Part shown: piece after piece, positions 51,864 through 61,191 of the stretch
Numbering within the stretch: the stretch's first letter is position 1
Layout of the letters: each line of letters starts with the position of its first letter
Assembly (NCBI RefSeq): GCF_000378245.1
Contig: NZ_KB899502.1
Location: forward strand, 106,843-170,842
Direction of reading: 5' to 3'
From: Aromatoleum toluclasticum ATCC 700605
GTDB taxonomy: Bacteria > Pseudomonadota > Gammaproteobacteria > Burkholderiales > Rhodocyclaceae
DNA: 64,000 nt
The notes under the pieces: model-generated
What the model saw: only the letters and a program-made list of their open reading frames with translations
What the model was told of the DNA's origin: nothing
Databases searched by the model: none
Translations under genes and position numbers: made by a program

Positions 51864-53378
51864 TCAGGCCGATTCGGCCGCGCTGAGGAAGTCGTCCTTC
51901 AGCACGCGCCGCAGCACCTTGCCCATCTCGTTGTATGGCAGTTCGTCGCGGAAACGGATCGCCGCGGGCACGCGCGACGAGCGCAGGCGCTGCCGCACCC
52001 AGTCCTGCAGATCGGCAGCCCCCACGTTCGCGCCTTCGCGCGGAACGATCACGGCCGCCACTGCTTCGCCCCACTGCTCGTCCGCCATCGCAACCACTGC
52101 GACGTCGGACACTGCCGGATGTTCGCGCAACACGTCCTCGATTTCGCCCGGCGAGATGTTCTCGCCGCCGCGCACGATCACGTCATCTGCCCGCCCGTCC
52201 AGATAGAGAAAGCCGTAGCGGTCCACGAAGCCACGGTCCCGCGTGGGGAACCAGCCGTGAGCATCGAGCAGGCTGCCCACGCCGAGGTATTCGCCCGACA
52301 CCTGCCCGCCGCGCACGAACACGTCGCCGATCTCGCCCGCCGGCACCGCCTTGCCGTCCGCGCCGCGAATCTCGATCTCCACGGCCCCGATCGGCTTGCC
52401 GACCGAATGCAGCCGCCGACGGACGTCCGGGTCGCCGCTCGCGAACGCGTCGCGATGATCCTCGGGTCCCAGCAGACAGATGGTCGAACTCGTTTCGGTC
52501 AGGCCGTACGCGTTCGTGAAATCCACCGCGGGCCAGAGCGCCATCGCCTTCTCGATCACCTGCGGCGGCATCTTGCCGCCTCCATAGGCGATCGCCTTCA
52601 TGGCGGGCAGTGCGCCGGATTCACCCGCCGCGTCCAGATGCTCGATCACGCGCGAGAGCATCGTCGGCACGACGAAGGCGTTGGTGGTGCCCTCGTCGCG
52701 ACACACCCTGAGCCACTCAGCCCCGTCGAAGTTCGGCAGCTGCACCATGCGTCGGCAAGCGTAGGTCGAGCTCAACACCGCCGAGATGCCGGCAATGTGA
52801 TACGGCGGCACGGCGACCAGTGCGGCATCCGCGTCGTCGGCGCTGGCGAAGTCGACGGTGCCGAGGATGTAGCTCATCAGGTTCTCGTGACGCAGCACCG
52901 CGGCCTTCGGCGCGCCAGTGGTGCCGCTGGTGAAGAGCTGCACGGCAACGGACGAGGGTTCCCCCGGCGCTTCGGTCGCGGGAGCGGTGTCGCCTTGGGC
53001 GAGCGCGAGGAAATCGTCTGCGCTTACGACGCGATTGCCCGCCGGCATCGTCAGCGCTTCGACGTAGGTCGGAGCGGCAACGAGGAAGGCCGGCTCGATG
53101 CGTGCGAGCAGCGCCTCCAGCTCCGGGCGCGTCAGCCGGTAGTTCATCGGAACATAGGGCACGCCCGCGTAGGCGGCAGCGAAGATTGCGACGGGCGCCG
53201 AGGGGCTGTTGATGTCGAGGAGGCCGACGTAGCGGCAGCCGCTGTCGCGGATGACGGCGCCGGCAGTTCGCGCCGCGTCGAGCAATTGCCGGTAGGTGAG
53301 ACTTTTTGTGCCGGAAGTGACGGCGATTCGATCGGGAAGGCAGTCGGCCGCCATTTCCAGGGCCATGACGATGTTCAT
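51864..53378 (-). CDS. AMP-dependent acyl-CoA ligase
   Basis: 504 aa ANL enzyme: P-loop LFTSGTTGAPKAA, YGLTET, the hinge DRGFVDRYGFLYLDGRADD, and PYNEMGKVLRRVLKD with the catalytic Lys. Carbon acid activation as the entry step of the 44-53 kb gene set. The ATG at 53378 is preceded by no strong ribosome site but is well placed. The 102-aa gene ends 4 bp upstream. Confidence 0.95.
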   Translation of the reverse strand: MNIVMALEMAADCLPDRIAVTSGTKSLTYRQLLDAARTAGAVIRDSGCRYVGLLDINSPSAPVAIFAAAYAGVPYVPMNYRLTRPELEALLARIEPAFLVAAPTYVEALTMPAGNRVVSADDFLALAQGDTAPATEAPGEPSSVAVQLFTSGTTGAPKAAVLRHENLMSYILGTVDFASADDADAALVAVPPYHIAGISAVLSSTYACRRMVQLPNFDGAEWLRVCRDEGTTNAFVVPTMLSRVIEHLDAAGESGALPAMKAIAYGGGKMPPQVIEKAMALWPAVDFTNAYGLTETSSTICLLGPEDHRDAFASGDPDVRRRLHSVGKPIGAVEIEIRGADGKAVPAGEIGDVFVRGGQVSGEYLGVGSLLDAHGWFPTRDRGFVDRYGFLYLDGRADDVIVRGGENISPGEIEDVLREHPAVSDVAVVAMADEQWGEAVAAVIVPREGANVGAADLQDWVRQRLRSSRVPAAIRFRDELPYNEMGKVLRRVLKDDFLSAAESA

Positions 53379-53382
53379 GGGC

Positions 53383-53691
53383 TCAGTCCGAAGAAGGCAA
53401 TGCCTTGGCCTGCTTAACGACGAGCACCGCGCCGTCGAGCGACAGGCTGCCCTTCCCGCCCTTGGTACACAGCAGCTCGGTCGTGTCCTGCTCATCGACA
53501 TAGCGCTTGCCCACCAGGCTGCCCTGGGCAAAGGCGGGATCCGGCGCGGCTTCGGCCTTCTGGCCGTCCATCGCGATCATCTCCATCCCGCCGCAGCACA
53601 GCAGCACGGGCTCGGTGCGGGTGCGGATCACCATGACTTCGGTATCGCACGCGGCGCTCTTCAGGCGCGTTCCGGCTTTAAGGGTTTTCAT
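53383..53691 (-). CDS. Small Cys-containing protein of unknown function (102 aa)
   Basis: Starts MKTLKAGTRLKSAACDTEVMVI and has CC in LLCCGGMEMIAMDG, then a C in ELLCTKGGKGSL. Cysteine spacing suggests metal binding or a zinc knuckle, but I do not recognise the family. It is the first gene of the minus-strand run leading to the CoA ligase. Confidence 0.65.
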   Translation of the reverse strand: MKTLKAGTRLKSAACDTEVMVIRTRTEPVLLCCGGMEMIAMDGQKAEAAPDPAFAQGSLVGKRYVDEQDTTELLCTKGGKGSLSLDGAVLVVKQAKALPSSD

Positions 53692-54017
53692 CGAAGCTCC
53701 TTCGGATTGTCCGTTGGCCAATTCCGCACAGCCTCTGCGAGCGAATTCGGCGGTGTGGAATCGATTCGGCGACGCTCGTACGGGAGGTCCGGCCAGGCGC
53801 CGCATCGCATTGATCGTGCTGCGATTCTGGGCGATGAAACTCGCGTAAACATTGGACTGGCCCGAATTGCAATTCCGATGTCCCGATCAGAAACGCAAGC
53901 CCGAAAATCGCCTTCCGGCAATTCCCTATCGTGATCGCACCGGCCGATCCGCCATCACTCGGCGCGCTTCGCCCTTCGTTTGCAATCCCCGGAAAACCGC
54001 TCCGCTTCACAAGGTGA
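53692..54017. other. Divergent intergenic region, 326 bp
   Basis: Between the 102-aa gene and the CoA-transferase at 54018. It contains the 12-bp perfect palindrome GAATTGCAATTC (53864-53875), a possible operator. No CATCGTCC-type site and no gene seen. Confidence 0.4.
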
Positions 54018-55259
54018 ATGTCCATCATGAATACGCCCGTCCCGCCGCTCGGCAGTCTGCGCATCATCGAAAGCTCGATCCTCGGCCCCGCCGCCATAAC
54101 CACGGCGCTCGCGGACCTGGGCGCCGAGGTCATCAAGGTCGAAACGCCGGCCGGCGACTACATCCGCGAGATGACCTGGCCGGTCATCGAGGGCGTATCG
54201 CTGATGCACTACCACCTCAACCGCGGCAAGAAGAGCATCGCGCTCGACCTCAAGACCGAGGCCGCGCGCCGCATCTACCGCGACCTCGTGCGCGATGCCG
54301 ACATCGTCATCGAGGCCTCCAAGCCGGGCGCCCTCGCGAAATACGGGCTCGGCTACGAGGAGCTGCGACGGATCAACCCGAAGATCGTCTTCATCACCGT
54401 CTCCGGCTACGGCATGAGCGGCCCGTACAAGGACATGCCCTCGCACGGCATCGCCTACGACACCTGGGCCGGCATCGTGAAACCCGCCTATGACGACGAA
54501 GGTTTCTGCCACATCCCCGAGCACGTCGGCATCGGCATCAACGCCGCGCCGCTGTTCGGCGGCCTCGCCGTGCTCGCCGCCGTGATCCGCGCCCGTGAGA
54601 CTGGCGAAGGCTGCTTCATGGAGCTCGCGCAGAGCGACGCGGCCGCCGCCTTTGACTGGTACCGCAGCGAAAGCCACATGGCCTATGCCCGACCCGAGGA
54701 CGTCGTCACCGGCAACAAATCCGACAACTGGGTGCGCCGCCCGGTCGCGACCGCCGGGATGAAGGAGGGCGTGCGCTACCAGCTCTACGAATCGGCAGAC
54801 GGCCACGTGCTGTTCATGGCCTCGGAGCAGGCCTTCTGGAAAAACTTCTGCGCCGGCGTCGGTCGCATGGACCTCTTCGACAAGTGGCCGGGCTCGAAGT
54901 ACGCCGACCACGCCCGTGGCAACCGCGAACTGCAAGCCATCCTGCGTGACATCTTCAAAACGCGCACTACCGAGCAGTGGCTCGCCTTTGGCGTCGAGGC
55001 CAACACGCCGATCGCGCCGGTCAACACCGCGCAGAACATTGTCGACGACCCGCAGTTCAAGGCGCGCTTCAAGCTCATCCCACACGAGACGCACGGCGCC
55101 GACATGCTCGGCTTCCCGGTGCAGTTCGTCGGCGAGGAGCTGCCGACGCCCTCGCGTGCGCCAACCGTCGGCGAACACCGCGACGCGGTGCTGCGCGAAG
55201 TGCTCGGCTACGACGCCGCGACCATCGATGCCCTCGCGCAGGACAAGGCTTTCGGCTGA
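54018..55259 (+). CDS. Family III CoA-transferase
   Basis: 413 aa, normal length, starting MSIMNTPVPPLGSLRIIESSILGPAAITTALADLGAEVIKVE with SGYGMSGPYKDMPSHGIAYDTWAG (catalytic Asp in AYDTWAG). Similar in length and layout to the succinyl-CoA:carboxylate transferases of the BbsEF/CaiB type. First gene of a plus-strand operon with an NMO-like enzyme and EtfB. An ATG at 54027 is an alternative start. Confidence 0.92.
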   Translation: MSIMNTPVPPLGSLRIIESSILGPAAITTALADLGAEVIKVETPAGDYIREMTWPVIEGVSLMHYHLNRGKKSIALDLKTEAARRIYRDLVRDADIVIEASKPGALAKYGLGYEELRRINPKIVFITVSGYGMSGPYKDMPSHGIAYDTWAGIVKPAYDDEGFCHIPEHVGIGINAAPLFGGLAVLAAVIRARETGEGCFMELAQSDAAAAFDWYRSESHMAYARPEDVVTGNKSDNWVRRPVATAGMKEGVRYQLYESADGHVLFMASEQAFWKNFCAGVGRMDLFDKWPGSKYADHARGNRELQAILRDIFKTRTTEQWLAFGVEANTPIAPVNTAQNIVDDPQFKARFKLIPHETHGADMLGFPVQFVGEELPTPSRAPTVGEHRDAVLREVLGYDAATIDALAQDKAFG

Positions 55260-55407
55260 ATCCATTCCGGCGCCCCGCGGGCGATGTCAATTCCGGATAT
55301 TCCCGCGGCCACATTCGATACCAATCACGCCGTCCCGGGCAAAGCCCCCTCAATAGAATGAAATCGAGACCGCGAACCGGTCAGCGCCCATTCCTGAAGG
55401 AGCCACG

Positions 55408-56502
55408 ATGAGCAACCCCCTGCACACCCCCCTCTGCGACAAGCTCGGCATCGAGTACCCGGTCGTCGCTTTCACCCACTGCAAGGACGTCGCCGTCGCC
55501 GTCATCAACGCGGGCGGTTTCGCGGTGCTGGGCGAAGCGCTGCACACCCCCGACCAGATCGCCGCGGACATCAAGTGGATCCGCGAACGGATCGGCGGCA
55601 AGCCCTTCGGCATCGACCTCGTGCTGCCGTCCTCGGTGCCGGAGGAGAAGAGCGTCGACGAACTGCTCGCCATGATCCCGCCCGAGCAGCGCGAATTCGA
55701 GCAGATGATCAAGCACAAGTACAACGTGCCCGATCCCAAGGTCGCGCCGGACATCCACCACTGGGGCGGCCTCGACCAGAAGCGCGCGCTCGACCAGCTC
55801 GAAGTCATCTTCGACGAGCGCGTGCCGGTGTTCGCCTCCGGCCTGGGCTCGCCGGCTTTCCTGCTCAAGCGCGCGCACGAACTCGGCATGCAGGTGTGGG
55901 GCCTGGTCGGCAAGCCGAAGCAGGCGAAGAAGCAGCTCGCCGCCGGCACCGATGTCATTATCGCGCAGGGCTACGACGCGGCCGGCCACACCGGCAACAT
56001 CGGCACCTTCTCGATCGTGCCGCAGGTCGTCGATGCCGCGCGCGGCACCGGCGTGCCGGTCATCGCGGCCGGCGGCGTCACCACCGGGCGCCACCTCGCC
56101 GCGGCGCTCGCGCTCGGTGCGGACGGCGTGTGGACCGGCTCGCTGTGGCTCGCGTCGCGCGAATCGGACGTCAACCTCCCGCTCAAGGAGCGCCTCATCG
56201 AGGCCGAGACCGACGACACCGTCTACTCCAACTGCATCTCCGGCTACACCATGCGCACCACCCGCAGCCCGTGGCACAACGAATGGAGCAGCGAGGCCGC
56301 GCCGGACGTCCTCAAGCCGCCGCTGCAGATGATCCTGTCGTCGAACTACATCCAGGGCTCGCTCGACTACCAGCGCAAGGACCTCATGACCGAGGCCGCG
56401 GGGCAGGGCATCCATTACGTCACCGAGATGAAGCCCGCGCGCCAGATCCTGTCGGATATCGTTGAGGAGGCCCTCGATGTCTTCGACCGCTTCGCGGCCT
56501 GA
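55408..56502 (+). CDS. Nitronate monooxygenase-like (NMO/2-nitropropane dioxygenase family) flavin oxidoreductase
   Basis: 364 aa FMN TIM barrel. AQGYDAAGHTGNIGTFS has the active-site His, and VPVIAAGGVTTGRHLAAALALGADGVWTGS binds FMN. Family members oxidise nitronates, but many act as enone or dehydrogenase-type flavin enzymes. Near a CoA-transferase and EtfB it may act on a CoA-linked cyclic substrate. GGAG precedes the ATG. Confidence 0.88.
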   Translation: MSNPLHTPLCDKLGIEYPVVAFTHCKDVAVAVINAGGFAVLGEALHTPDQIAADIKWIRERIGGKPFGIDLVLPSSVPEEKSVDELLAMIPPEQREFEQMIKHKYNVPDPKVAPDIHHWGGLDQKRALDQLEVIFDERVPVFASGLGSPAFLLKRAHELGMQVWGLVGKPKQAKKQLAAGTDVIIAQGYDAAGHTGNIGTFSIVPQVVDAARGTGVPVIAAGGVTTGRHLAAALALGADGVWTGSLWLASRESDVNLPLKERLIEAETDDTVYSNCISGYTMRTTRSPWHNEWSSEAAPDVLKPPLQMILSSNYIQGSLDYQRKDLMTEAAGQGIHYVTEMKPARQILSDIVEEALDVFDRFAA

Positions 56503-56815
56503 CTTTCCGCCCAACTCGCCGGCGGACAGCGGCTTCCTCGCCGGGTTCGACGCCGCGCTGAGCGGCCGTGTCGCCGACTGCGACGGCGGTCGCCCGATCG
56601 CGGGCACCAAGTTCGCCGGCCGGCAGGAGTTCACCGGCACGCTCACCGGCGCCTACCGCGACTTCGGCCCCTATCCCTGGCGCTGGTACCTGCTCGGGCG
56701 ACTCACCCGCAAACCCGAAGGCTTCGCTCACGACGCCGTGTGGTGCGACGCGGACAGCCTCGACCTCACCGGCGCGGTCGATCCCGCCGGCCTCAGCCAA
56801 CCCGAACAGGAGTGA
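56477..56815 (+). CDS. Small protein of unknown function (112 aa)
   Basis: The ATG at 56477 follows GAGGAGG and overlaps the end of the NMO-like gene by 26 bp in another frame. The sequence has RPIAGTKFAGRQEFTGTLTGAYRDFGPYPWRWYLLGRL, Trp-rich, no membrane segment. Unknown function; its operon context suggests a partner of the NMO-like enzyme. Confidence 0.6.
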   Translation: MSSTASRPDFPPNSPADSGFLAGFDAALSGRVADCDGGRPIAGTKFAGRQEFTGTLTGAYRDFGPYPWRWYLLGRLTRKPEGFAHDAVWCDADSLDLTGAVDPAGLSQPEQE

Positions 56816-56820
56816 CCCCC

Positions 56821-57609
56821 ATGCGAATCGTCGTATGCGTGAAGGAAGTGCTCGACCCGGCCGCCGTCAACAACTACGCGCTCGCCGGTAACCTCAAGAT
56901 CGGCGCCGACGGCTGCACACCCGACGTCGCCGCCATCCCGCGCCTCATCAACGGCTATGACGAACAGGCGATGGAAGCCGCGCTGCGCATCCGCGACCAG
57001 GGCGTCGCCTGCACCATCACCGCCGTCACCATCGGCCAGGATCGCAAGGATCTACTGAAGCACTGCGCCGCCCTCGGCGCCGACGAAATCGTCGCCATCG
57101 ACCCCGGCAGCGCCGCGCTCGACGGCCAGGCCGTCGCCAACATCCTCGCCGCCTACGTGAAGCACACCGGCGGAGCCGACCTCGTCCTGTGCGGCCGCCA
57201 GGCCTCGGACGACGACCAGGGCATCGTCCCGCTGCTCCTCGCCGAAAAACTCGGCTTCGCCTCCGCCACCCTCGCGCGTGCGGTCGAGGTCGACGGCAAC
57301 AGCGTCACGGTGATCCGCGCCACCGCCGACGGCGACGAAACCGTCCGCGGCACGCTCCCCGCCGTTGTCACGGTCAGCAACGAACTCGGCACACCGCGCT
57401 TTCCTACCGCGAAGGCGAAGATGGCGGCGCGGAAGATGAGTCCCGTCGAACTCGACCCCGCCGCGTTGGGCCTCACCGCGGAGGATCTTCAGCCGGCCGT
57501 TGTGATGCTGCGGCAGTATGTGCCGAAGGTGCAGGGGAACTGCCAGTTCCTCACCGGTTCGCCGGCGGAGATTGCGCGGCAGTTGATGGAGAAGATCAAG
57601 GCGGCCTAA
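56821..57609 (+). CDS. Second electron transfer flavoprotein beta subunit, unpaired
   Basis: 262 aa EtfB-like: MRIVVCVKEVLDPA, LCGRQASDDDQGIVPLLLAEKLG, and RFPTAKAKMAARKM. Somewhat longer than the first EtfB and divergent in the N terminus (LKIGADGCTPDVAAIPRLINGYDEQAMEAAL). An EtfA gene is expected next but is absent; after the stop the sequence turns to non-coding and then to foreign-looking DNA. It may pair with EtfA at 10544 or with one encoded elsewhere. Confidence 0.9.
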   Translation: MRIVVCVKEVLDPAAVNNYALAGNLKIGADGCTPDVAAIPRLINGYDEQAMEAALRIRDQGVACTITAVTIGQDRKDLLKHCAALGADEIVAIDPGSAALDGQAVANILAAYVKHTGGADLVLCGRQASDDDQGIVPLLLAEKLGFASATLARAVEVDGNSVTVIRATADGDETVRGTLPAVVTVSNELGTPRFPTAKAKMAARKMSPVELDPAALGLTAEDLQPAVVMLRQYVPKVQGNCQFLTGSPAEIARQLMEKIKAA

Positions 57610-57635
57610 GCGCAGGAACTACGTGCAGTGTGTGT

Positions 57636-57669
57636 GAGCCGGGGGCTTCAGGGTGAAGTCGCCCGGCTC
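57636..57669 (+). terminator. Hairpin after the second EtfB gene
   Basis: GAGCCGGG and CCCGGCTC form an 8-bp perfect stem about 27 bp beyond the stop, with a long loop. No T tract. 57670-57873 shows nothing else. Confidence 0.45.
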
Positions 57670-57873
57670 ATGACGTTTACTTGGATAGGGGGTCACTGCT
57701 GCTCGGCCGAAGCGGCCGTTAAAGGGCGCCGTAACCAAAGACGGCACCGTACAAGTGAGCAACTGTACGAAATGAGGTTGACCTCGACGACGCTTCGCCC
57801 GCTTGGCTACTGCTGCACCCGATCCAAATCTGAAGTCGATCGCACGGGGAAGTGGCCGCGGTTTAGGAACGCC

Positions 57874-59052
57874 TCAGAAGGGCCACTCCTGAGAAGATAC
57901 AGTTGAGGGCATCCACGGATACTGGGCAACGGAAGAAACGAAATCAGTGGAGTAATGCCAACGCTGCCCCCAGTACTCAACGGCCTCAATCTCCGCCGGC
58001 GACGTGGACAACGACTCGAGGTTGGATGCCCAATATTTCGTGTTGTTCACTCCCTCTCTTAGAATCGCAGATGCTTCCTTGACTTCAACAAGTTCTCCAC
58101 GCGCGAGATTGTCCTGCCGAATGAGTGCTGTCTCTTGCTCAGTGATTATCGCGATATCCTTAACTGCATCCACGACCTCTGCTAGACCCGCCTCCAAGGC
58201 CTCGCAAGAGAATACGATGCTCAAGCCCTTAGTTACCTGCAAATTTTTGTCATCGGGAACAGCACCATGTATTGGAGACTCGCTGACATAGATGCACCGA
58301 TTTCGAAGACTGTCGTACCGAGCTAGAACCTGAGGCGTCCGAATGCTGCCAAGCCGATAGGCAACATAAGAGTGACCATACAAGGTTTTTTGCAGGAGTG
58401 GAACCTGATATTCGAGCTCCAAACGGCCCCAATCTTGGTCGACACTTGAGAATAATCCTGTACGAAGCGTCTCGCTCCCGATTGCCTTTAATTCCTTGTA
58501 CCAGTTCGCAGACGAGTTGGTCGGTACAACATCAGTGATCGCCGTAATTTGAGCGAGGCACTTTTCAATTTCGAGCAGGACGTGCCGCGAGTTCTGCTTT
58601 ATTAGATCAATGTCGTCCTGCTTAATTGGGCGAAAGTGTGCGAGTGAGTTTCGAACGGTACCAATTTCTTGGAGTTTCGTGAGTACAACTGCTTTGGTTG
58701 CTCGAAAGTACGGTGCGAAGTGCTTCCAGTAAGCATCTGACGATATGATCTGGGTAAGTTCCCCACTATTCAGGTAGAGCATCGGCGAGGACACCTCATA
58801 TCCGAGATAGCCATGCTCGCGAGCCTGAGCGATACGCTTCTTCGTCTCAGTTCTGATGGTGATGCCATCGCCTAAGGCCGCGGCATCCCAGTCTTTGCCC
58901 AGCTTATTCTTCAGCACCACGTACACAAAAAGGCGTAACGCATTCTCGAATCGGAAGAGAATGTTCAGGGCCTCGTAGTAGTAAAGATGGAGCCAGCGCT
59001 GTGGGATCTTTACGACCCCGTCCGCTGAGACTTCCGCTGACTTCCATTCCAT
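57874..59052 (-). CDS. HEPN-like protein of unknown function (Swt1-type)
   Basis: 392 aa, clearly lower in GC than the surrounding genes, so probably acquired. The N-terminal part has the LHLYYYEALNILFRFENAL and LRLFVYVVLKNKLGKDWD pattern of Swt1-like HEPN domains. The RNSLAH motif (R134-x4-H139, in EIGTVRNSLAHFRPI) matches the RNase motif Rx4-6H of HEPN proteins. The C-terminal half (from about 190) is not recognised. HEPN proteins act as RNA-cutting toxins or defence effectors; that role here is inferred. Confidence 0.75.
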   Translation of the reverse strand: MEWKSAEVSADGVVKIPQRWLHLYYYEALNILFRFENALRLFVYVVLKNKLGKDWDAAALGDGITIRTETKKRIAQAREHGYLGYEVSSPMLYLNSGELTQIISSDAYWKHFAPYFRATKAVVLTKLQEIGTVRNSLAHFRPIKQDDIDLIKQNSRHVLLEIEKCLAQITAITDVVPTNSSANWYKELKAIGSETLRTGLFSSVDQDWGRLELEYQVPLLQKTLYGHSYVAYRLGSIRTPQVLARYDSLRNRCIYVSESPIHGAVPDDKNLQVTKGLSIVFSCEALEAGLAEVVDAVKDIAIITEQETALIRQDNLARGELVEVKEASAILREGVNNTKYWASNLESLSTSPAEIEAVEYWGQRWHYSTDFVSSVAQYPWMPSTVSSQEWPF

Positions 59053-59323
59053 CTTAACGTTCTCCCATTTTACGGTGACGGCCTTTCCGGGGTGACCTGC
59101 AGGGCGCTGTCATCCGTCAAGTATCGTCGATATTACGCTCACAGGTTTCCATTGGCATTATACGAGCGTTCGTGGTCATCTTGACCACTGGGCGTTGTTG
59201 GCCGGAACGCACCCGCCGACCAGCCGACAGTCACGACTGGGCCGCACTCAAGGAAATCGACTCGATCATCATCGCCGCGTCGGAACTGGTCGATTCATCC
59301 CCTACATGTCGGCCAGATTCCCG

Positions 59324-59527
59324 TTACTGTCCGATGTCCTCATAATGGCGCGGGTGCTGCTGCATGTCCGGCGTAGTGGCGCCAAGGGCAACCAGTCGCT
59401 TCGCGGACTGGACTCTGACGAAAGTCTTGATCGCCTCGCGGAAGAGGTCGGCCTTGTCCATGCCCGGATCGGCCACTTCGAGCGCTCGCTGGTAGAGCGC
59501 ATCATCGATCGTCACGGTGGTTCTCAT
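59324..59527 (-). CDS. VapB/DUF2191-type antitoxin, orphan
   Basis: 67 aa: [43 protein letters not shown] and a short C-terminal tail. It resembles ribbon-helix-helix VapB antitoxins, where a PIN-domain VapC gene should follow by overlap. No PIN-like sequence is visible downstream (to 59180), so the toxin has been lost or lies elsewhere. Confidence 0.75.
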   Translation of the reverse strand: MRTTVTIDDALYQRALEVADPGMDKADLFREAIKTFVRVQSAKRLVALGATTPDMQQHPRHYEDIGQ

Positions 59528-59540
59528 GGGCGTCTCGCTG

Positions 59541-59558
59541 CATCAAGATTGATGCAAG
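59541..59558. promoter_or_regulatory. Palindrome upstream of the antitoxin gene
   Basis: TGCATCAA-GA-TTGATGCA, 8-bp perfect arms, 14 bp upstream of the antitoxin start. Typical position for an autoregulatory operator bound by the antitoxin. Confidence 0.6.
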
Positions 59559-59739
59559 TGTGAGTCGAAGGTGATGCTCATTCAAGGGCGAATAGGGGGC
59601 AGCGTGCGATCTGGACCCGATACGGCTCGCTGTGTGAGCCATTCGGCCGGATATACGGCGTGAGTCGTTTATCAGTCGGTATACCGCTGTCGCGCTTCAC
59701 GAAAATAGGGGACACGATTTACCCTCAACGCCGCCGCGG

Positions 59740-60864
59740 TTAGCCGGCCGCGGCTTTGCCGTCGACTCTGAGGCGGAAGTAACGAGCGGCGCCGCTACCC
59801 CGCATTTCAAACAGTCCTGTCGCCTTCAAGGCCTCGGTCAAGGTGGAATGGCCGGAGTTTTCGACGCGCTGCCCGGCTCCCTTGAGTTTTTGCCCGACGC
59901 TGCTGACCAGCGCCCAGCCGTTTGCGGCGGTCGCGTCTTTGACGGCCTGGATGAGGGCCGCGCGGTAGGTTTGCGGGGAAGGGGGCTTCGGGTTGGCGGC
60001 GGGCGCAGGGGGCCGCGTTCCGTTTGTGGGGCGGCAGAAATAGCTGTGACCGTTCTTGTACGGGCGCTGGACGAGTTCGAACGCGGCGGTCTTCTGGATC
60101 AGGTCGATGAACTTGGTACAGCCGTAGGTGCGCGGATCGAAGTCGGAATGATTGGCGTGGATGTACGAGGACACGTGCCCGAGCAGCGCCCAGCCGAGTT
60201 CGTCTGCGACATTGGTATAGGCGCGCATCAGCAGGTTGAGTGCGAGGGCCGGCGGCTTGAAGGACGGCGCAGGAGGAGGCTCCGTCGCTTGTGCCGGGGC
60301 CGGCGTTTGTGGCACGACGATGGCGTCGGCCGGGGCGGCTTCCGCGGCGATGGCAGGTGCTGCGGCCGGGATTGATGTGGCGCCTTCGGGAGCGGGAATA
60401 CCGTTCTGGGAATCCGGTTCGCGGGTGTTGAGCAGGTTCTCGACGTAGATGTAACGGTCGCAGGCATTCACGAAGGCCTTCGGCGCCTTCTTTTCGCCGA
60501 AACCATAGACGACGAGTCCGTCCTCGCGGATGCGCGTTGCGAGGCGCGTGAAGTCACTGTCGCTGCTGACCAGGCAGAACCCTTCGAAACGGCGCGAATG
60601 CAGCAGGTCCATCGCATCGATGATCAGCGCGCTGTCGCTGGCATTCTTGCCGACGGTATTGCGGTATTGCTGGATCGGGTGGATGGCATGTTCGGCCAGC
60701 CTGGTTTTCCAGGCCGAAAGATTCTGGCTCGTGAAGTCGCCGTAGATGCGTCGAACCGTGATCCGCGCATGCCGGGTGATCTCTTCGAGGATGGGCGCGA
60801 TCGATTCCTGGCTGACGTTGTCGGCGTCGATGAGGACGGCGAAAGGCGGGAGGTCGAATTTCAT
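59740..60864 (-). CDS. NYN-domain protein with two OST-HTH/LOTUS domains
   Basis: 374 aa. N-terminal NYN (PIN-like nuclease fold) domain: VLIDADNVSQESIAPIL (D13, D15) and CLVSSDSDFTRLATRI, with DSALIIDAMDLLH. A Pro/Ala-rich linker (about residues 155-205) leads to two OST-HTH-like winged-helix units (LLMRAYTNVADELGWALLGHV; LIQAVKDATAANGWALVSSV). This is the layout of RNA-binding/decay proteins related to MARF1 and LabA. Likely acts on RNA; target unknown. Confidence 0.9.
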   Translation of the reverse strand: MKFDLPPFAVLIDADNVSQESIAPILEEITRHARITVRRIYGDFTSQNLSAWKTRLAEHAIHPIQQYRNTVGKNASDSALIIDAMDLLHSRRFEGFCLVSSDSDFTRLATRIREDGLVVYGFGEKKAPKAFVNACDRYIYVENLLNTREPDSQNGIPAPEGATSIPAAAPAIAAEAAPADAIVVPQTPAPAQATEPPPAPSFKPPALALNLLMRAYTNVADELGWALLGHVSSYIHANHSDFDPRTYGCTKFIDLIQKTAAFELVQRPYKNGHSYFCRPTNGTRPPAPAANPKPPSPQTYRAALIQAVKDATAANGWALVSSVGQKLKGAGQRVENSGHSTLTEALKATGLFEMRGSGAARYFRLRVDGKAAAG

Positions 60865-61069
60865 CCTTGCGGCTCGGCATCGATGGCGATGACGAAATGA
60901 TAGCCGGACGGGATGGAAAATTGTGGTCGAACACTTGCCGACGGGCTCGGCTTGACGGTCCGTCGCTTGGATTCAGCAGACGGCGCTCTATGCGTCCCGG
61001 ATCAGGGAGTCGGCAATCGAAGCTCAGGCCATCGGCCGCTTGAAGATCCAGCTGCGGTTGGTGGGCGCA

Positions 61070-61127
61070 AGGAATAGGGGACAGACCACGATTTCACAGG
61101 TGAAATCGTGGTCTGTCCCCTATTCCT
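61070..61127. repeat. REP-like palindrome with 28-bp perfect arms
   Basis: The left arm begins AGGAATAGGGGACAG and the right arm is its exact reverse complement; the two 28-bp arms are separated by 2 bases (AG). Related single or damaged copies appear at 59589-59604 and 59703-59721 (GAATAGGGG and ATAGGGGACA cores). Typical of REP sequences mobilised by RAYT-type tyrosine transposases; no such transposase is in the window. Rest of 60865-61191 shows no gene. Confidence 0.75.
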
Positions 61128-61191
61128 CTCAATGCGGCCGAAATCGCCGCGTTCGAGCGGGCGGCGTCGTAGCGGTCTCCGCGCCGGGGCC

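Noticed and set aside
59180..59323. VapC toxin following the antitoxin
   Set aside because: No PIN-type sequence in any frame on the minus strand; only short, uninformative frames.
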